Assembly: GCF_009936235.1 (NCBI RefSeq)
Contig: NZ_AP022314.1
Span: 4,836,001-4,900,000 of the forward strand
DNA length: 64,000 nt
Origin: Mycobacterium xenopi
Lineage (GTDB): Bacteria > Actinomycetota > Actinomycetes > Mycobacteriales > Mycobacteriaceae
Direction of reading: 5' to 3'
The notes beneath the pieces are model-generated. The model saw nothing but the letters and a program-made list of their open reading frames with translations. It had not been told where the DNA came from and searched no databases. Shown one piece after another: positions 45,179 to 53,448 of this stretch. How positions within the stretch are numbered: position 1 is the stretch's first letter; each line of letters opens with the position of its first letter. The position numbers were made by a program, and so were the translations under genes.

Positions 45179-45215
45179 GACAGCGTCGCCACGACGGAGC
45201 AAAGGAGGTGACTCG

Positions 45216-45758
45216 GTGCTGGAGCTGGCCATCCTCGGTCTCCTGCTCGAGTCACCCATGCATGGCTACGAGTTGCGCAAGCGGCTGACGGGTTTGCTCG
45301 GTGCCTTCCGCGCGTTTTCCTACGGCTCGCTGTATCCGGCGTTGCGGCGCATGCAGGCCGACGGCCTGATCGCCGAGAACGCCGCTCCGGCCGGGACGCC
45401 GGTGCGGCGGGCCCGGCGGGTGTACCAACTCACCGACGCCGGTCGACGGCGTTTCGCGGAACTGGTGGCCGACACCGGTCCGCACAACTACACCGACGAC
45501 GGCTTCGGGGTACACCTGGCGTTTTTCAACCGCACTCCCGCCGAGGCGCGGATGCGGATCTTGGAAGGCCGCCGTCGCCAAGTCGAAGAGCGCCGGGAAG
45601 GCCTGCGTCAAGCAGTGGCGCGGGCCAGTAGCTCGTTCGACCGCTATACCCGCCAGCTGCATCAACTCGGGCTGGAGTCCAGCGAGCGCGAAGTCAAGTG
45701 GCTCAACGAGTTGATCGCCGCGGAGCGGGTAGCCCAAGGTCACGCCGAGCAGGCGTAG
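45216..45758 (+). CDS. PadR-family transcriptional regulator (Rv0047c-like)
   Basis: A 180-residue regulator. Start GTG 45216 is fixed by a perfect AAAGGAGG six bases upstream. The winged helix (VLELAILGLLLESPMHGYEL, RAFSYGSLYPALRRM) and the C-terminal dimerising coiled coil (RMRILEGRRRQVEERREGLR) are typical of PadR. It lies 53 bases before ino1 in the same direction, so the pair is probably one transcript and the regulator probably acts on the dyad upstream. Confidence 0.9.
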   Translation: MLELAILGLLLESPMHGYELRKRLTGLLGAFRAFSYGSLYPALRRMQADGLIAENAAPAGTPVRRARRVYQLTDAGRRRFAELVADTGPHNYTDDGFGVHLAFFNRTPAEARMRILEGRRRQVEERREGLRQAVARASSSFDRYTRQLHQLGLESSEREVKWLNELIAAERVAQGHAEQA

Positions 45759-45811
45759 GCACAGCCGAGCACCACGTCCACCCCCACAGGTACAGGTAAG
45801 GAGAACGCCTT

Positions 45812-46906
45812 ATGAGTGAGCACACCGCGCCCGCGGCGTCGACAGAGATCCGAGTCGCCATCGTCGGCGTCGGTAACTGCGCGTCCTCGCTGGTCCAGGG
45901 CGTTCAGTATTACCAAGACGCCGACGAGAACTCCTCGGTGCCCGGCTTGATGCACGTGCGGTTCGGGCCGTACCACGTCCGCGACGTCAAGTTCGTCGCC
46001 GCGTTCGACGTCGACGCGAAGAAAGTGGGCTTCGATTTGTCCGAGGCCATCTTCGCCTCCGAGAACAACACCATCAAGATCGCCGACGTGCCGCCCACCG
46101 ACGTGGTGGTGCAGCGCGGCCCGACCCTCGACGGCATCGGCAAGTACTATGCCGACACCATCGAGTTGTCCGACGCCGATGCGGTCGACGTAGTCAAGGT
46201 GCTGCGCGACAACGAGGTCGACGTGCTGGTGTCCTACCTGCCTGTGGGTTCGGACCAGGCGGACAAGTTCTACGCCCAGTGCGCGATCGACGCCGACGTG
46301 GCGTTCGTCAACGCGCTGCCGGTGTTCATCGCATCAGATCCGGTGTGGGCCAAGAAGTTCGCTGACGCCGGGGTGCCGATCGTCGGCGACGACATCAAGA
46401 GCCAGATCGGCGCGACGATCACCCATCGGGTGCTGGCCAAGTTGTTCGAGGACCGCGGGGTGCAACTGGACCGCACGATGCAGCTCAACGTGGGCGGCAA
46501 CATGGACTTCCTGAACATGCTCGAACGTGAGCGCCTCGAGTCGAAGAAGATCTCCAAGACGCAGGCCGTCACCTCTAACGTGCAGCGGGAGTTCAACACC
46601 AAAGACGTGCACATCGGCCCGTCGGACTACGTCAGTTGGCTCGACGACCGCAAGTGGGCCTACGTGCGGCTAGAGGGCCGGGCGTTCGGCGACGTGCCGC
46701 TGAACCTCGAGTACAAGCTGGAGGTGTGGGACTCGCCGAACTCGGCGGGCGTGATCATCGACGCGATCCGGGCTGCCAAGATCGCCAAGGATCGAGGCAT
46801 CGGCGGGCCTGTGATCCCCGCGTCGGCCTACCTGATGAAGAGCCCGCCGCAGCAGATGCCCGACGACATCGCGCGCGTCCGGCTCGAGGAGTTCATCACG
46901 GGCTAG
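45812..46906 (+). CDS. ino1: Inositol-1-phosphate synthase
   Basis: A 364-residue myo-inositol-1-phosphate synthase converting glucose-6-phosphate to inositol-1-phosphate with internal NAD+. The Rossmann loop IVGVGNCASSLVQG, the metal/NAD region VGDDIKSQIGATITHR and the lysine-rich active-site segment are present; length equals that of the M. tuberculosis enzyme. The product feeds phosphatidylinositol, PIMs, LAM and mycothiol. ATG 45812 follows AAGGAGAACGCC. It is followed by a strong hairpin. Confidence 0.95.
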   Translation: MSEHTAPAASTEIRVAIVGVGNCASSLVQGVQYYQDADENSSVPGLMHVRFGPYHVRDVKFVAAFDVDAKKVGFDLSEAIFASENNTIKIADVPPTDVVVQRGPTLDGIGKYYADTIELSDADAVDVVKVLRDNEVDVLVSYLPVGSDQADKFYAQCAIDADVAFVNALPVFIASDPVWAKKFADAGVPIVGDDIKSQIGATITHRVLAKLFEDRGVQLDRTMQLNVGGNMDFLNMLERERLESKKISKTQAVTSNVQREFNTKDVHIGPSDYVSWLDDRKWAYVRLEGRAFGDVPLNLEYKLEVWDSPNSAGVIIDAIRAAKIAKDRGIGGPVIPASAYLMKSPPQQMPDDIARVRLEEFITG

Positions 46907-46907
46907 C

Positions 46908-46970
46908 CCGCGAGAGTGCAACTAGCGACGGCCCCACTCGGGAAACGTGTCGCTGGTTGCACTTTCGCGG
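46908..46970 (+). terminator. 22-bp inverted repeat after ino1
   Basis: Left arm 46908-46929 (CCGCGAGAGTGCAACTAGCG...) pairs with right arm 46949-46970 (...GGTTGCACTTTCGCGG). Of 22 positions, 20 are Watson-Crick and the other two become G-U pairs in RNA. The loop is 19 bases. It begins 1 base after the ino1 stop and ends 13 bases before the next start. It may be a terminator, a mRNA-end stabiliser or a copy of a dispersed mycobacterial repeat; there is no U-run. Confidence 0.6.
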
Positions 46971-46983
46971 CAGACTAACTGCT

Positions 46984-47877
46984 GTGCTCTCCGACGACGA
47001 ACTAGCCGGACTTTCCGAATTCGCGCTGCTGGCCGAAAATGCCGAGCAGGCCGGCGTGGACGGGCCGCTGCCCAGCGTCGAGCGTGTCGACGCTGGCGCG
47101 ATCAGCGCGCTGCGTTGGGGTGAGGGCCCGCCGCGGGTGGTGTTCCTGCACGGCGGCGGACAGAACGCGCACACTTGGGACACCGTCATCGTGGGCTTGG
47201 GCGAGCCGGCGTTGGCGGTGGACCTTCCCGGCCACGGCCGTTCGGCCTGGCGCGACGACGGCGACTACTCGCCGCGGCGCAACGCCGCCACCCTGATGCC
47301 GGTGCTGCGCGAGCTGGCCCCCGGCGCGGAGCTGGTGGTCGGCATGTCGCTGGGCGGGCTGACCGCGGTATCCCTTGGCGCGGCTGCACCGGAGCTGGTG
47401 CGCGAACTGGTGCTGGTCGACGTCACGCCGTCGTCGTTGCAGCGGCATGCCGAGCTGACCGACGCCCAGCGCGGCACGGTGGCGTTGATGCACGGCGAGC
47501 GGGAGTTTCCCAGCTTCGCGGCGATGCTGGAGCAGGCTATCGCCGCCGCGCCGCACCGCGACGTGAAATCGTTGCGCCGCGGCGTGTTCCACAACTCGCG
47601 CCGGCTCGACGACGGGCGCTGGACATGGCGCTACGACGCGATGCAGAGCTTTCCGGATTTCGGTGGCCTGTGGGACGACGTGCAGGCGCTCACCGCGCCC
47701 ATCACGCTCGTCCGGGGCGGGATGTCGGGTTTCGTCGGCGACGGCGATGTTGCTGAATTGCGCCGTCGCGCCAGGGATTTCCGCGGTGTCCACGTCGTCG
47801 ACAACTCCGGGCATTCGGTGCAAAGCGATCAGCCCCGCGCCCTGGTCGACATCCTACGGGCCGTGCTCGACGGCTAA
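46984..47877 (+). CDS. Alpha/beta hydrolase (Rv0045c-like esterase)
   Basis: A 297-residue esterase-type hydrolase. The oxyanion segment FLHGGGQNAHTWD, nucleophile elbow VGMSLGG with the catalytic Ser, the acid in the LWDD/ITLVRGG region and the His in VVDNSGHSVQSD are present. GTG 46984 chosen by homology. Rv0045c is a short-chain esterase with a wide range; the same is likely here. The next oxidoreductase starts 4 bases later. Confidence 0.9.
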   Translation: MLSDDELAGLSEFALLAENAEQAGVDGPLPSVERVDAGAISALRWGEGPPRVVFLHGGGQNAHTWDTVIVGLGEPALAVDLPGHGRSAWRDDGDYSPRRNAATLMPVLRELAPGAELVVGMSLGGLTAVSLGAAAPELVRELVLVDVTPSSLQRHAELTDAQRGTVALMHGEREFPSFAAMLEQAIAAAPHRDVKSLRRGVFHNSRRLDDGRWTWRYDAMQSFPDFGGLWDDVQALTAPITLVRGGMSGFVGDGDVAELRRRARDFRGVHVVDNSGHSVQSDQPRALVDILRAVLDG

Positions 47878-47881
47878 CGTG

Positions 47882-48685
47882 ATGGCTATGACGCAGCCTG
47901 TTCGCATCGGTGTGCAATTACAGCCGCAGCACGCCTCCCAATACCGTGTCATCCGCGACGCGGTCCGCCGCTGTGAGGACATCGGCGTCGACTACGCATT
48001 CAACTGGGATCACTTCTTCCCGCTCTATGGCGACCCCGACGGTGCTCACTTCGAATGCTGGACGATGCTGGGCGCTTGGGCCGAGCAGACGTCGCGCATC
48101 CAGATCGGCGCCTTGGTGACCTGCAACTCCTACCGCAATCCGGACCTGCTCGCCGACATGGCTCGCACCGTCGACCACATCAGCGGCGGACGGCTTGTTC
48201 TCGGCATCGGATCCGGCTGGAAAAAGAAGGACTACGACGAATACGGCTACGAATTCGGTACCGCAGCCAGCCGGCTAGATAACCTGTCCGCCGCCTTGCC
48301 ACGCATCAAATCCCGCCTGGCCCAATTGAATCCGGCGCCCACACGCCACATACCGATCCTCATCGGCGGGCAGGGCGAGAAGAAGACATTGCGGCTCGTC
48401 GCGCAATACGCCGACATTTGGCACAGTTTCGCCACCCGCGACACCTACCCGGCGAAGGCGGCTGTGCTGGCCGATCACTGCGCGGCTGTCGGGCGCAACC
48501 CCGACACCATCGAACACTCCGCCGCGGTGGGCGGCGAAACCGGGGCGCGTGGCGATGACGCGCTGATCGCCGAGGCTGAGGACCTCACCCGGTTGGGCGT
48601 GACATTGCTGACGGTCGGCTCCTCCGGTCCCGACTACGACTTGAGCGCCGCCGAGGCGTTGTGCCGGTGGCGCGACCACCGTTAG
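47882..48685 (+). CDS. LLM-class F420-dependent oxidoreductase (Rv0044c-like)
   Basis: A 267-residue luciferase-like oxidoreductase. TIM-barrel features include YAFNWDHFFPLYG, IQIGALVTCNSYRNPDLLAD, VDHISGGRLVLGIGSGWKKKDY and HIPILIGGQGEKKTL. These match F420-using members common in mycobacteria; the cofactor is an inference from the family. ATG 47882 lies 4 bases after the hydrolase stop. Substrate unknown. Confidence 0.9.
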   Translation: MAMTQPVRIGVQLQPQHASQYRVIRDAVRRCEDIGVDYAFNWDHFFPLYGDPDGAHFECWTMLGAWAEQTSRIQIGALVTCNSYRNPDLLADMARTVDHISGGRLVLGIGSGWKKKDYDEYGYEFGTAASRLDNLSAALPRIKSRLAQLNPAPTRHIPILIGGQGEKKTLRLVAQYADIWHSFATRDTYPAKAAVLADHCAAVGRNPDTIEHSAAVGGETGARGDDALIAEAEDLTRLGVTLLTVGSSGPDYDLSAAEALCRWRDHR

Positions 48686-48771
48686 GGCTTCCTCGGGCAA
48701 AAAGGACCGCACGGGTGTGACGCGTGAGAAGCTTTACAACGCGGATCTGCACAGCAAGCCGGGAGCCACCG

Positions 48772-49467
48772 ATGCCCAAGAAGTACGGGGTCAAAGAGAA
48801 GGACCTGGTCGTCTCCCACATCCTCAACCTGGTGTTGACCGGCAAGCTGCGCACCGGCGACCGCGTCGACCGCAACGAGATCGCCAAGGAGCTCGGGATC
48901 AGCCGTGTCCCCATCCAAGAGGCGCTGGTGCAGCTCGAACACGACGGCATCCTGTCCACGCGCTATCACCGCGGCGCATTCATCGAGCGGTTCGACGAGG
49001 ACACCGTCACCGAACACCACGAGCTCTACGGGATGCTCAACGGCATGGCCTCGGCGCGCGCGGCCGCCAACCCGACGCCGCGGATCCTCGGGCGACTCGA
49101 CACCCTGCTGCGCGCCCTGCGCACGTCCAAGGAATCGCGGGCTTTCCTCGACGCCGCTGCGGAGTACCGGCGCACCGTCAACGACGAGTACGCCGGGCCG
49201 CGGCTGCATGCGGCGATCCGCGCCACCCAAACCCTGATCCCGCGAGTGTTCTGGGCGACTTACCAGAACGGCCGCGACGAACTGCTGCCCTTTTACGAAG
49301 AGGAGACCTCGGCCATCCACCGCCGCGACCCGGCCGCTGCGCGCGCCGCATGCATCGGCCGTGCCGACGTGATGGGCAAAGTCATGCTCGCCGAACTGGT
49401 TCGCCGCGGGGTGTTCGCCCCTACCGGGTGTGTGGGTTCCGGGTCTGCTCACGCCGTCGCGCTGTGA
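48772..49467 (+). CDS. GntR-family transcriptional regulator (Rv0043c-like)
   Basis: A 231-residue regulator beginning MPKKYGVKEKDLVV at ATG 48772. The winged helix-turn-helix (DRNEIAKELGISRVPIQEAL) is followed by a FadR/FCD-type ligand domain with the metal-ligand region (RRTVNDEYAGPRLHAAIRA). In M. tuberculosis it is next to the LLM gene and MarR gene; here an ABC transporter separates it from MarR. The likely target is the transporter or the hydrolase-LLM pair, by position only. Confidence 0.9.
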   Translation: MPKKYGVKEKDLVVSHILNLVLTGKLRTGDRVDRNEIAKELGISRVPIQEALVQLEHDGILSTRYHRGAFIERFDEDTVTEHHELYGMLNGMASARAAANPTPRILGRLDTLLRALRTSKESRAFLDAAAEYRRTVNDEYAGPRLHAAIRATQTLIPRVFWATYQNGRDELLPFYEEETSAIHRRDPAAARAACIGRADVMGKVMLAELVRRGVFAPTGCVGSGSAHAVAL

Positions 49468-49518
49468 CCACACCCGTCGGTCGTGGCTGAACGGCCCACC
49501 AGTCGATACGTTGCGGTC

Positions 49519-51312
49519 ATGAGCGTGAATCGTGGGCGGCGTGCGGGGCGGGTGCTGGCGCTGACCGCCGCGCTGCTGGTGGTGGCCAGCCTCGGATTGG
49601 CTGCACCCGTCGCAGCCGACACCAACCAGTGCGCCCCAGTCGGGGCCGACAACGCGATCGCGTTGCCGCGCAAGCTCGCCAGCGCCCACCGTCCGCACGA
49701 GGACAAGTACACGACCCCCACCGTCGAGCCGCTGTCAGCGGTAGACATCGGCGCGCTGGGGCTGATCACCCCAGGAACCCTGACGGTTGGCACGCTCTCG
49801 CAGGCCCCGCCGACAAGCTGCATCAACGCCCAAGGCCGGTACAGCGGCTTCGACAACGAGCTACTGAGGGCCATCGCGGCAAAGCTGGGTTTGAAGGTGA
49901 CCTTCGCCGGCACGGACTTCTCCGGTCTGCTCGCCCAGGTGGCGGCGCGGCGTTTCGATGTCGGGTCGGCATCGATCACTGCCACCGACGCCCGGCGGCG
50001 CACCGTCGCTTTCACCAACGGCTACGACTTCGGCTACTTTTCGCTGGTTGTTCCGTCCGGGTCGCCGATCGCCGGGTTCGACGACCTCACCAGCCGGCAA
50101 CGCATCGGAGTGGTTCAGGGCACGGTCGAGGACGCCTACGTCGTCGAAACCTTGCACCTGCAGCCGGTGAAGTTCCCTGACTTCAACACCGTGTACGCCA
50201 GCCTCAAAACCCGCCAGATCGACGCCTGGGTGGCGCCGGCCCTGGAGGCGCTCAACGCGGTGCGCCCGGGCGACCCGGCGGTGACCGTCGCTCATACCTT
50301 CAGCCTCGGCAACTACGTGGCCTACGCGGTGGCCAAGGACAACCGCCCGCTGCTCGCCGCCCTGAACTCCGGATTGGACGCCGTGATCGCCGACGGTACC
50401 TGGTCGCGGCTGTACTCCGACTGGGTGCCCAGGCCACTGCCACCCGGCTGGAAACCCGGCTCCAAGGCTGCGCCGCAACCACATCTGCCGCCTTTCGCCG
50501 CGATCGCCGCGCGGCATCACCGGACCGTCGACGAGCCGGTCGCGGCGAAATCGACCCTGGCCCAGCTTCGCGACTCGTTCTTCGACTGGAGCCTCTACAA
50601 GCAGGCCGTCCCGGTGCTGTTGACGACGGGGCTGCCTAACACGCTGATCCTGACGGTCAGCGCCAGCGTGATCGGGCTGGTGATCGGCATGATGCTGGCG
50701 ATCGCCGGGATCTCGCACGTGCGCTGGCTGCGCTGGCCGGCGCGGGTGTACACCGATATCTTCCGCGGCCTGCCCGAGGTGGTGATCATCCTGCTCATCG
50801 GGCTGGGCGTGGGGCCGCTGGTGGGCGGGCTGACCAACAGCAATCCCTATCCGCTGGGTATTGCCGCGCTCGGGCTGACCGCGGCGGCCTACGTCGGAGA
50901 GATCTTCCGCTCGGGCATCCAAAGCGTCGACCCCGGCCAGCTGGAGGCGTCGCGGGCGCTGGGGTTCAGCTATCCGGCGGCGATGCGGTTGGTGGTGGTG
51001 CCGCAGGGCATCCGGCGGGTGCTGCCCGCGTTGGTCAACCAGTTCATCGCGTTGCTGAAGGCCTCCGCGCTGGTGTATTTCCTGGGCCTGATCGCCGGGC
51101 AGCGCGAACTTTTCCAGGTCGGCCGCGACCTGAACGCCCAGACCGGAAGCCTTTCACCGCTGGTGGCCGCCGGCGTCTTCTACCTGGCACTGACGATCCC
51201 GCTGACGCATCTGGTGAACTTCATCGACGCCCGGCTTCGCCGCGGCCGGGTGGTCGCCGAACCACAGGACCCGCTGGATCCGAGTGCGATCTCCGCCCAG
51301 GAGATGACATGA
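49519..51312 (+). CDS. Amino-acid ABC transporter: fused substrate-binding protein and permease
   Basis: A 597-residue fusion. After a signal segment (VLALTAALLVVASLGLAAPV) comes a type 3 solute-binding domain (about residues 70-305; FDNELLRAIAAKLGLKVTFA, FDDLTSRQRIGVVQGTVED). A linker leads into a GlnP/HisM-type permease (GLPNTLILTVSASVIGL; EAA loop with EASRALGFSYPAAMRLVVVP). The usual separate subunits are joined in one chain, as in some actinobacterial glutamine transporters. ATG 49519 chosen; the stop overlaps the ATPase start. No counterpart lies here in M. tuberculosis. Substrate probably a polar amino acid. Confidence 0.9.
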   Translation: MSVNRGRRAGRVLALTAALLVVASLGLAAPVAADTNQCAPVGADNAIALPRKLASAHRPHEDKYTTPTVEPLSAVDIGALGLITPGTLTVGTLSQAPPTSCINAQGRYSGFDNELLRAIAAKLGLKVTFAGTDFSGLLAQVAARRFDVGSASITATDARRRTVAFTNGYDFGYFSLVVPSGSPIAGFDDLTSRQRIGVVQGTVEDAYVVETLHLQPVKFPDFNTVYASLKTRQIDAWVAPALEALNAVRPGDPAVTVAHTFSLGNYVAYAVAKDNRPLLAALNSGLDAVIADGTWSRLYSDWVPRPLPPGWKPGSKAAPQPHLPPFAAIAARHHRTVDEPVAAKSTLAQLRDSFFDWSLYKQAVPVLLTTGLPNTLILTVSASVIGLVIGMMLAIAGISHVRWLRWPARVYTDIFRGLPEVVIILLIGLGVGPLVGGLTNSNPYPLGIAALGLTAAAYVGEIFRSGIQSVDPGQLEASRALGFSYPAAMRLVVVPQGIRRVLPALVNQFIALLKASALVYFLGLIAGQRELFQVGRDLNAQTGSLSPLVAAGVFYLALTIPLTHLVNFIDARLRRGRVVAEPQDPLDPSAISAQEMT

Positions 51313-52058
51313 CGACCCAAATCGCGCGTCGTGAGCCAGTCTCGTTGGCGGGCAAGGATATTCATCTGTCATTCGGCCCGAACGCGGTGTTGCGGGGGGT
51401 GGACATCGACGTGCCGGCAGGCAGCACGGCGGCGGTGATCGGTCCGTCGGGCTCGGGCAAGTCGACCTTGCTGCGCACGCTGAACCGGTTGTACGAGCCG
51501 GACCGCGGCGACATCCTGCTCGACGGCCGGTCGGTGTTGGGTGACAACCCGGACCGGTTACGCCAGCGCATCGGCATGGTGTTCCAGCAGTTCAACTTGT
51601 TCCCGCATCGCAGTGTGCTCGACAACGTCATGCTGGGCCCGCGCAAGCTGCGACGGCTGCCGGCCGACGTGGCCCGCGACCTGGCACTGGCACAGCTGGA
51701 TCGGGTTGGCCTGAAGCACAAGGCGGATGCACGACCGGGCACGCTGTCGGGCGGCCAGCAGCAGCGGGTGGCGATCGCGCGTGCGCTGGCCATGGCGCCG
51801 CAGGTGATGTTCTTCGACGAGGCCACCTCGGCGCTGGACCCCGAAATGGTCAAGGGAGTGTTGGCGTTGATTGCCGATCTGGGCGCCGAGGGTATGACGA
51901 TGGTCGTCGTCACCCACGAAATGGGCTTCGCCCGGTCGGCTTCGGACACCGTGGTATTCATGGATCGCGGCAAAGTCGTGGAATCTGGGCCGCCGGCGAA
52001 GATATTCGAGTCCGCCGAAACCAAGCGGTTGCAGCGTTTCTTGTCCCAAGTACTTTGA
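51309..52058 (+). CDS. glnQ: ABC transporter ATPase (GlnQ-type)
   Basis: A 249-residue ATPase coupled by ATGA to the fused permease gene. Walker A GPSGSGKST, Q-loop QQFNLFPHRSV, signature LSGGQQQRVAIARAL, Walker B VMFFDEATSALD and H-loop VVTHEM are present. It is typical of polar amino-acid importers and would power the upstream fused binding protein-permease. The specific substrate is unknown. Confidence 0.93.
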   Translation: MTTQIARREPVSLAGKDIHLSFGPNAVLRGVDIDVPAGSTAAVIGPSGSGKSTLLRTLNRLYEPDRGDILLDGRSVLGDNPDRLRQRIGMVFQQFNLFPHRSVLDNVMLGPRKLRRLPADVARDLALAQLDRVGLKHKADARPGTLSGGQQQRVAIARALAMAPQVMFFDEATSALDPEMVKGVLALIADLGAEGMTMVVVTHEMGFARSASDTVVFMDRGKVVESGPPAKIFESAETKRLQRFLSQVL

Positions 52059-52114
52059 CGATAAAAACGATTTTCCGGCCTGCGTAAACGCCCGTCAGGT
52101 TAGACTGGCGAATT

Positions 52115-52615
52115 ATGGCGGAACGGGAAGCCAGCGCTCCGGAACTGGCCGAGCTGGCGGAGGGCCTGCACCGCGCGCTGTCGAAACTGTTTGCCATTTT
52201 GCGTCGCGGCGACCCGAACATGTCCACGACCGGTGATTTGACGCTTGCGCAATTGTCGATTCTGGTCACGCTGCTCGACCGTGGCCCGATCCGCATGACC
52301 GATCTCGCCGCGCATGAGCGGGTGCGCACGCCCACCACCACGGTGGCGATCCGTCGGCTGGAAAAGCTCGGCCTGGTCAAACGCTCCCGCGACCCGTCCG
52401 ACCTGCGCGCTGTGCTGGTCGACATCACCCCTCGCGGGTTGGCCGTTCACCGTGAGTCGCTGGCCAATCGACACGCCGCGCTGGCGGCGATGCTCAGCCA
52501 GCTCAGCGAGTCCGACCTGGACACCCTGACCAAGGCGTTGGCCCCGCTGGAACGGCTGGCCACCATCGAGCCGGCCGCTGCCGCGGGCGCGCCGACCGCC
52601 CGCGAGCAGGCGTGA
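52115..52615 (+). CDS. MarR-family transcriptional regulator (Rv0042c-like)
   Basis: A 166-residue MarR regulator. The winged helix comprises LTLAQLSILVTLLDRGPIR, MTDLAAHERVRTPTTTVAIR and the wing SRDPSDLRAVLVDITPRG. Helical N- and C-terminal parts form the dimer. Its start lies 56 bases downstream of the ABC ATPase, on the same strand; it may belong to that unit or control it. Confidence 0.88.
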   Translation: MAEREASAPELAELAEGLHRALSKLFAILRRGDPNMSTTGDLTLAQLSILVTLLDRGPIRMTDLAAHERVRTPTTTVAIRRLEKLGLVKRSRDPSDLRAVLVDITPRGLAVHRESLANRHAALAAMLSQLSESDLDTLTKALAPLERLATIEPAAAAGAPTAREQA

Positions 52616-52750
52616 AACCGCGGATCTGTCAACAACATCAGCTGTTGTCCTCACACTGCTGAGTTGTAATCGCCTGCAGCCCTGAATTTTTCAGTCAGTG
52701 CGGCAGGCTGTGGTGTGGCGGCGGCATCGGGTCGGCTTAAGCTGGCTGAC

Positions 52751-53422
52751 ATGCCGACTGCACTTATCACCGGTGCCAGCCGGGGGATCGGCTCGGCGAT
52801 CGCCGAAGCGCTGGCCCAGACGCATACCCTGGTGCTGGCGGGGCGGCCCTCGGAACGCCTGGACGCGGTCGCCGAGCGGCTGCAGGCCACCGCGTGGCCG
52901 GTGGACCTGACCGACACCGACGCGGTCGAGAACTCGGCCGCTTCTCTTTCGCTGAGCGAACTTGATGTCTTGGTGCACAACGCCGGGGTGTCGATACCAA
53001 GCCATGTCGGCGACTCCAAGGTCGACGACTGGCGGGCCACGTTCGAGGTGAACGTTTTTGGGGCGGTGGCGCTGACCCTGGCGCTGCTGCCGGCGCTGCG
53101 GCGTGCACACGGCCAGGTGGTGTTCGTCAACTCCGGGTCGGGACGCAAAGTGTCGCCGGGCATGGCGTCGTACTCCGCCAGCAAGTTTGCGCTGCGGGCG
53201 TTTGCAGACTCGCTGCGCGACGACGAGCCCCAGCTGCGGGTGACCACGGTGTATCCGGGTCGGGTCGACACCGACATGCAACGCGAACTGGTCGACTTCG
53301 AAGGCGGCGAATACACCCCGGCTAAGTTTCTGCGGCCCGAGACCGTGGCCGGGGTGGTCGCCAACGTCGTGTACACCCCACCCGACGGCCATGTCCACGA
53401 GGTAGTGATCCGGCAGCGCTAG
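52751..53422 (+). CDS. Short-chain dehydrogenase/reductase
   Basis: A 223-residue SDR from ATG 52751 (MPTALITGASRGIGSAIAEAL). NAG motif (HNAGVSIPS), catalytic Ser in FVNSGSG and YSASK are present. A compact SDR, no extension. It is convergent with leuS and ends in a 7-bp stem hairpin. Substrate unknown. Confidence 0.9.
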   Translation: MPTALITGASRGIGSAIAEALAQTHTLVLAGRPSERLDAVAERLQATAWPVDLTDTDAVENSAASLSLSELDVLVHNAGVSIPSHVGDSKVDDWRATFEVNVFGAVALTLALLPALRRAHGQVVFVNSGSGRKVSPGMASYSASKFALRAFADSLRDDEPQLRVTTVYPGRVDTDMQRELVDFEGGEYTPAKFLRPETVAGVVANVVYTPPDGHVHEVVIRQR

Positions 53423-53430
53423 CGCGCTGC
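53413..53430. terminator. Hairpin between convergent SDR and leuS genes
   Basis: GCAGCGC, loop TAGC, GCGCTGC: a 7-bp GC-rich stem with a four-base loop that includes the SDR stop codon, 18 bases before the leuS stop. No U-run follows. It may act as a bidirectional terminator, as is common for mycobacteria. Confidence 0.4.
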
Positions 53431-53448
53431 GCGCGGGCAGACGCCGAC

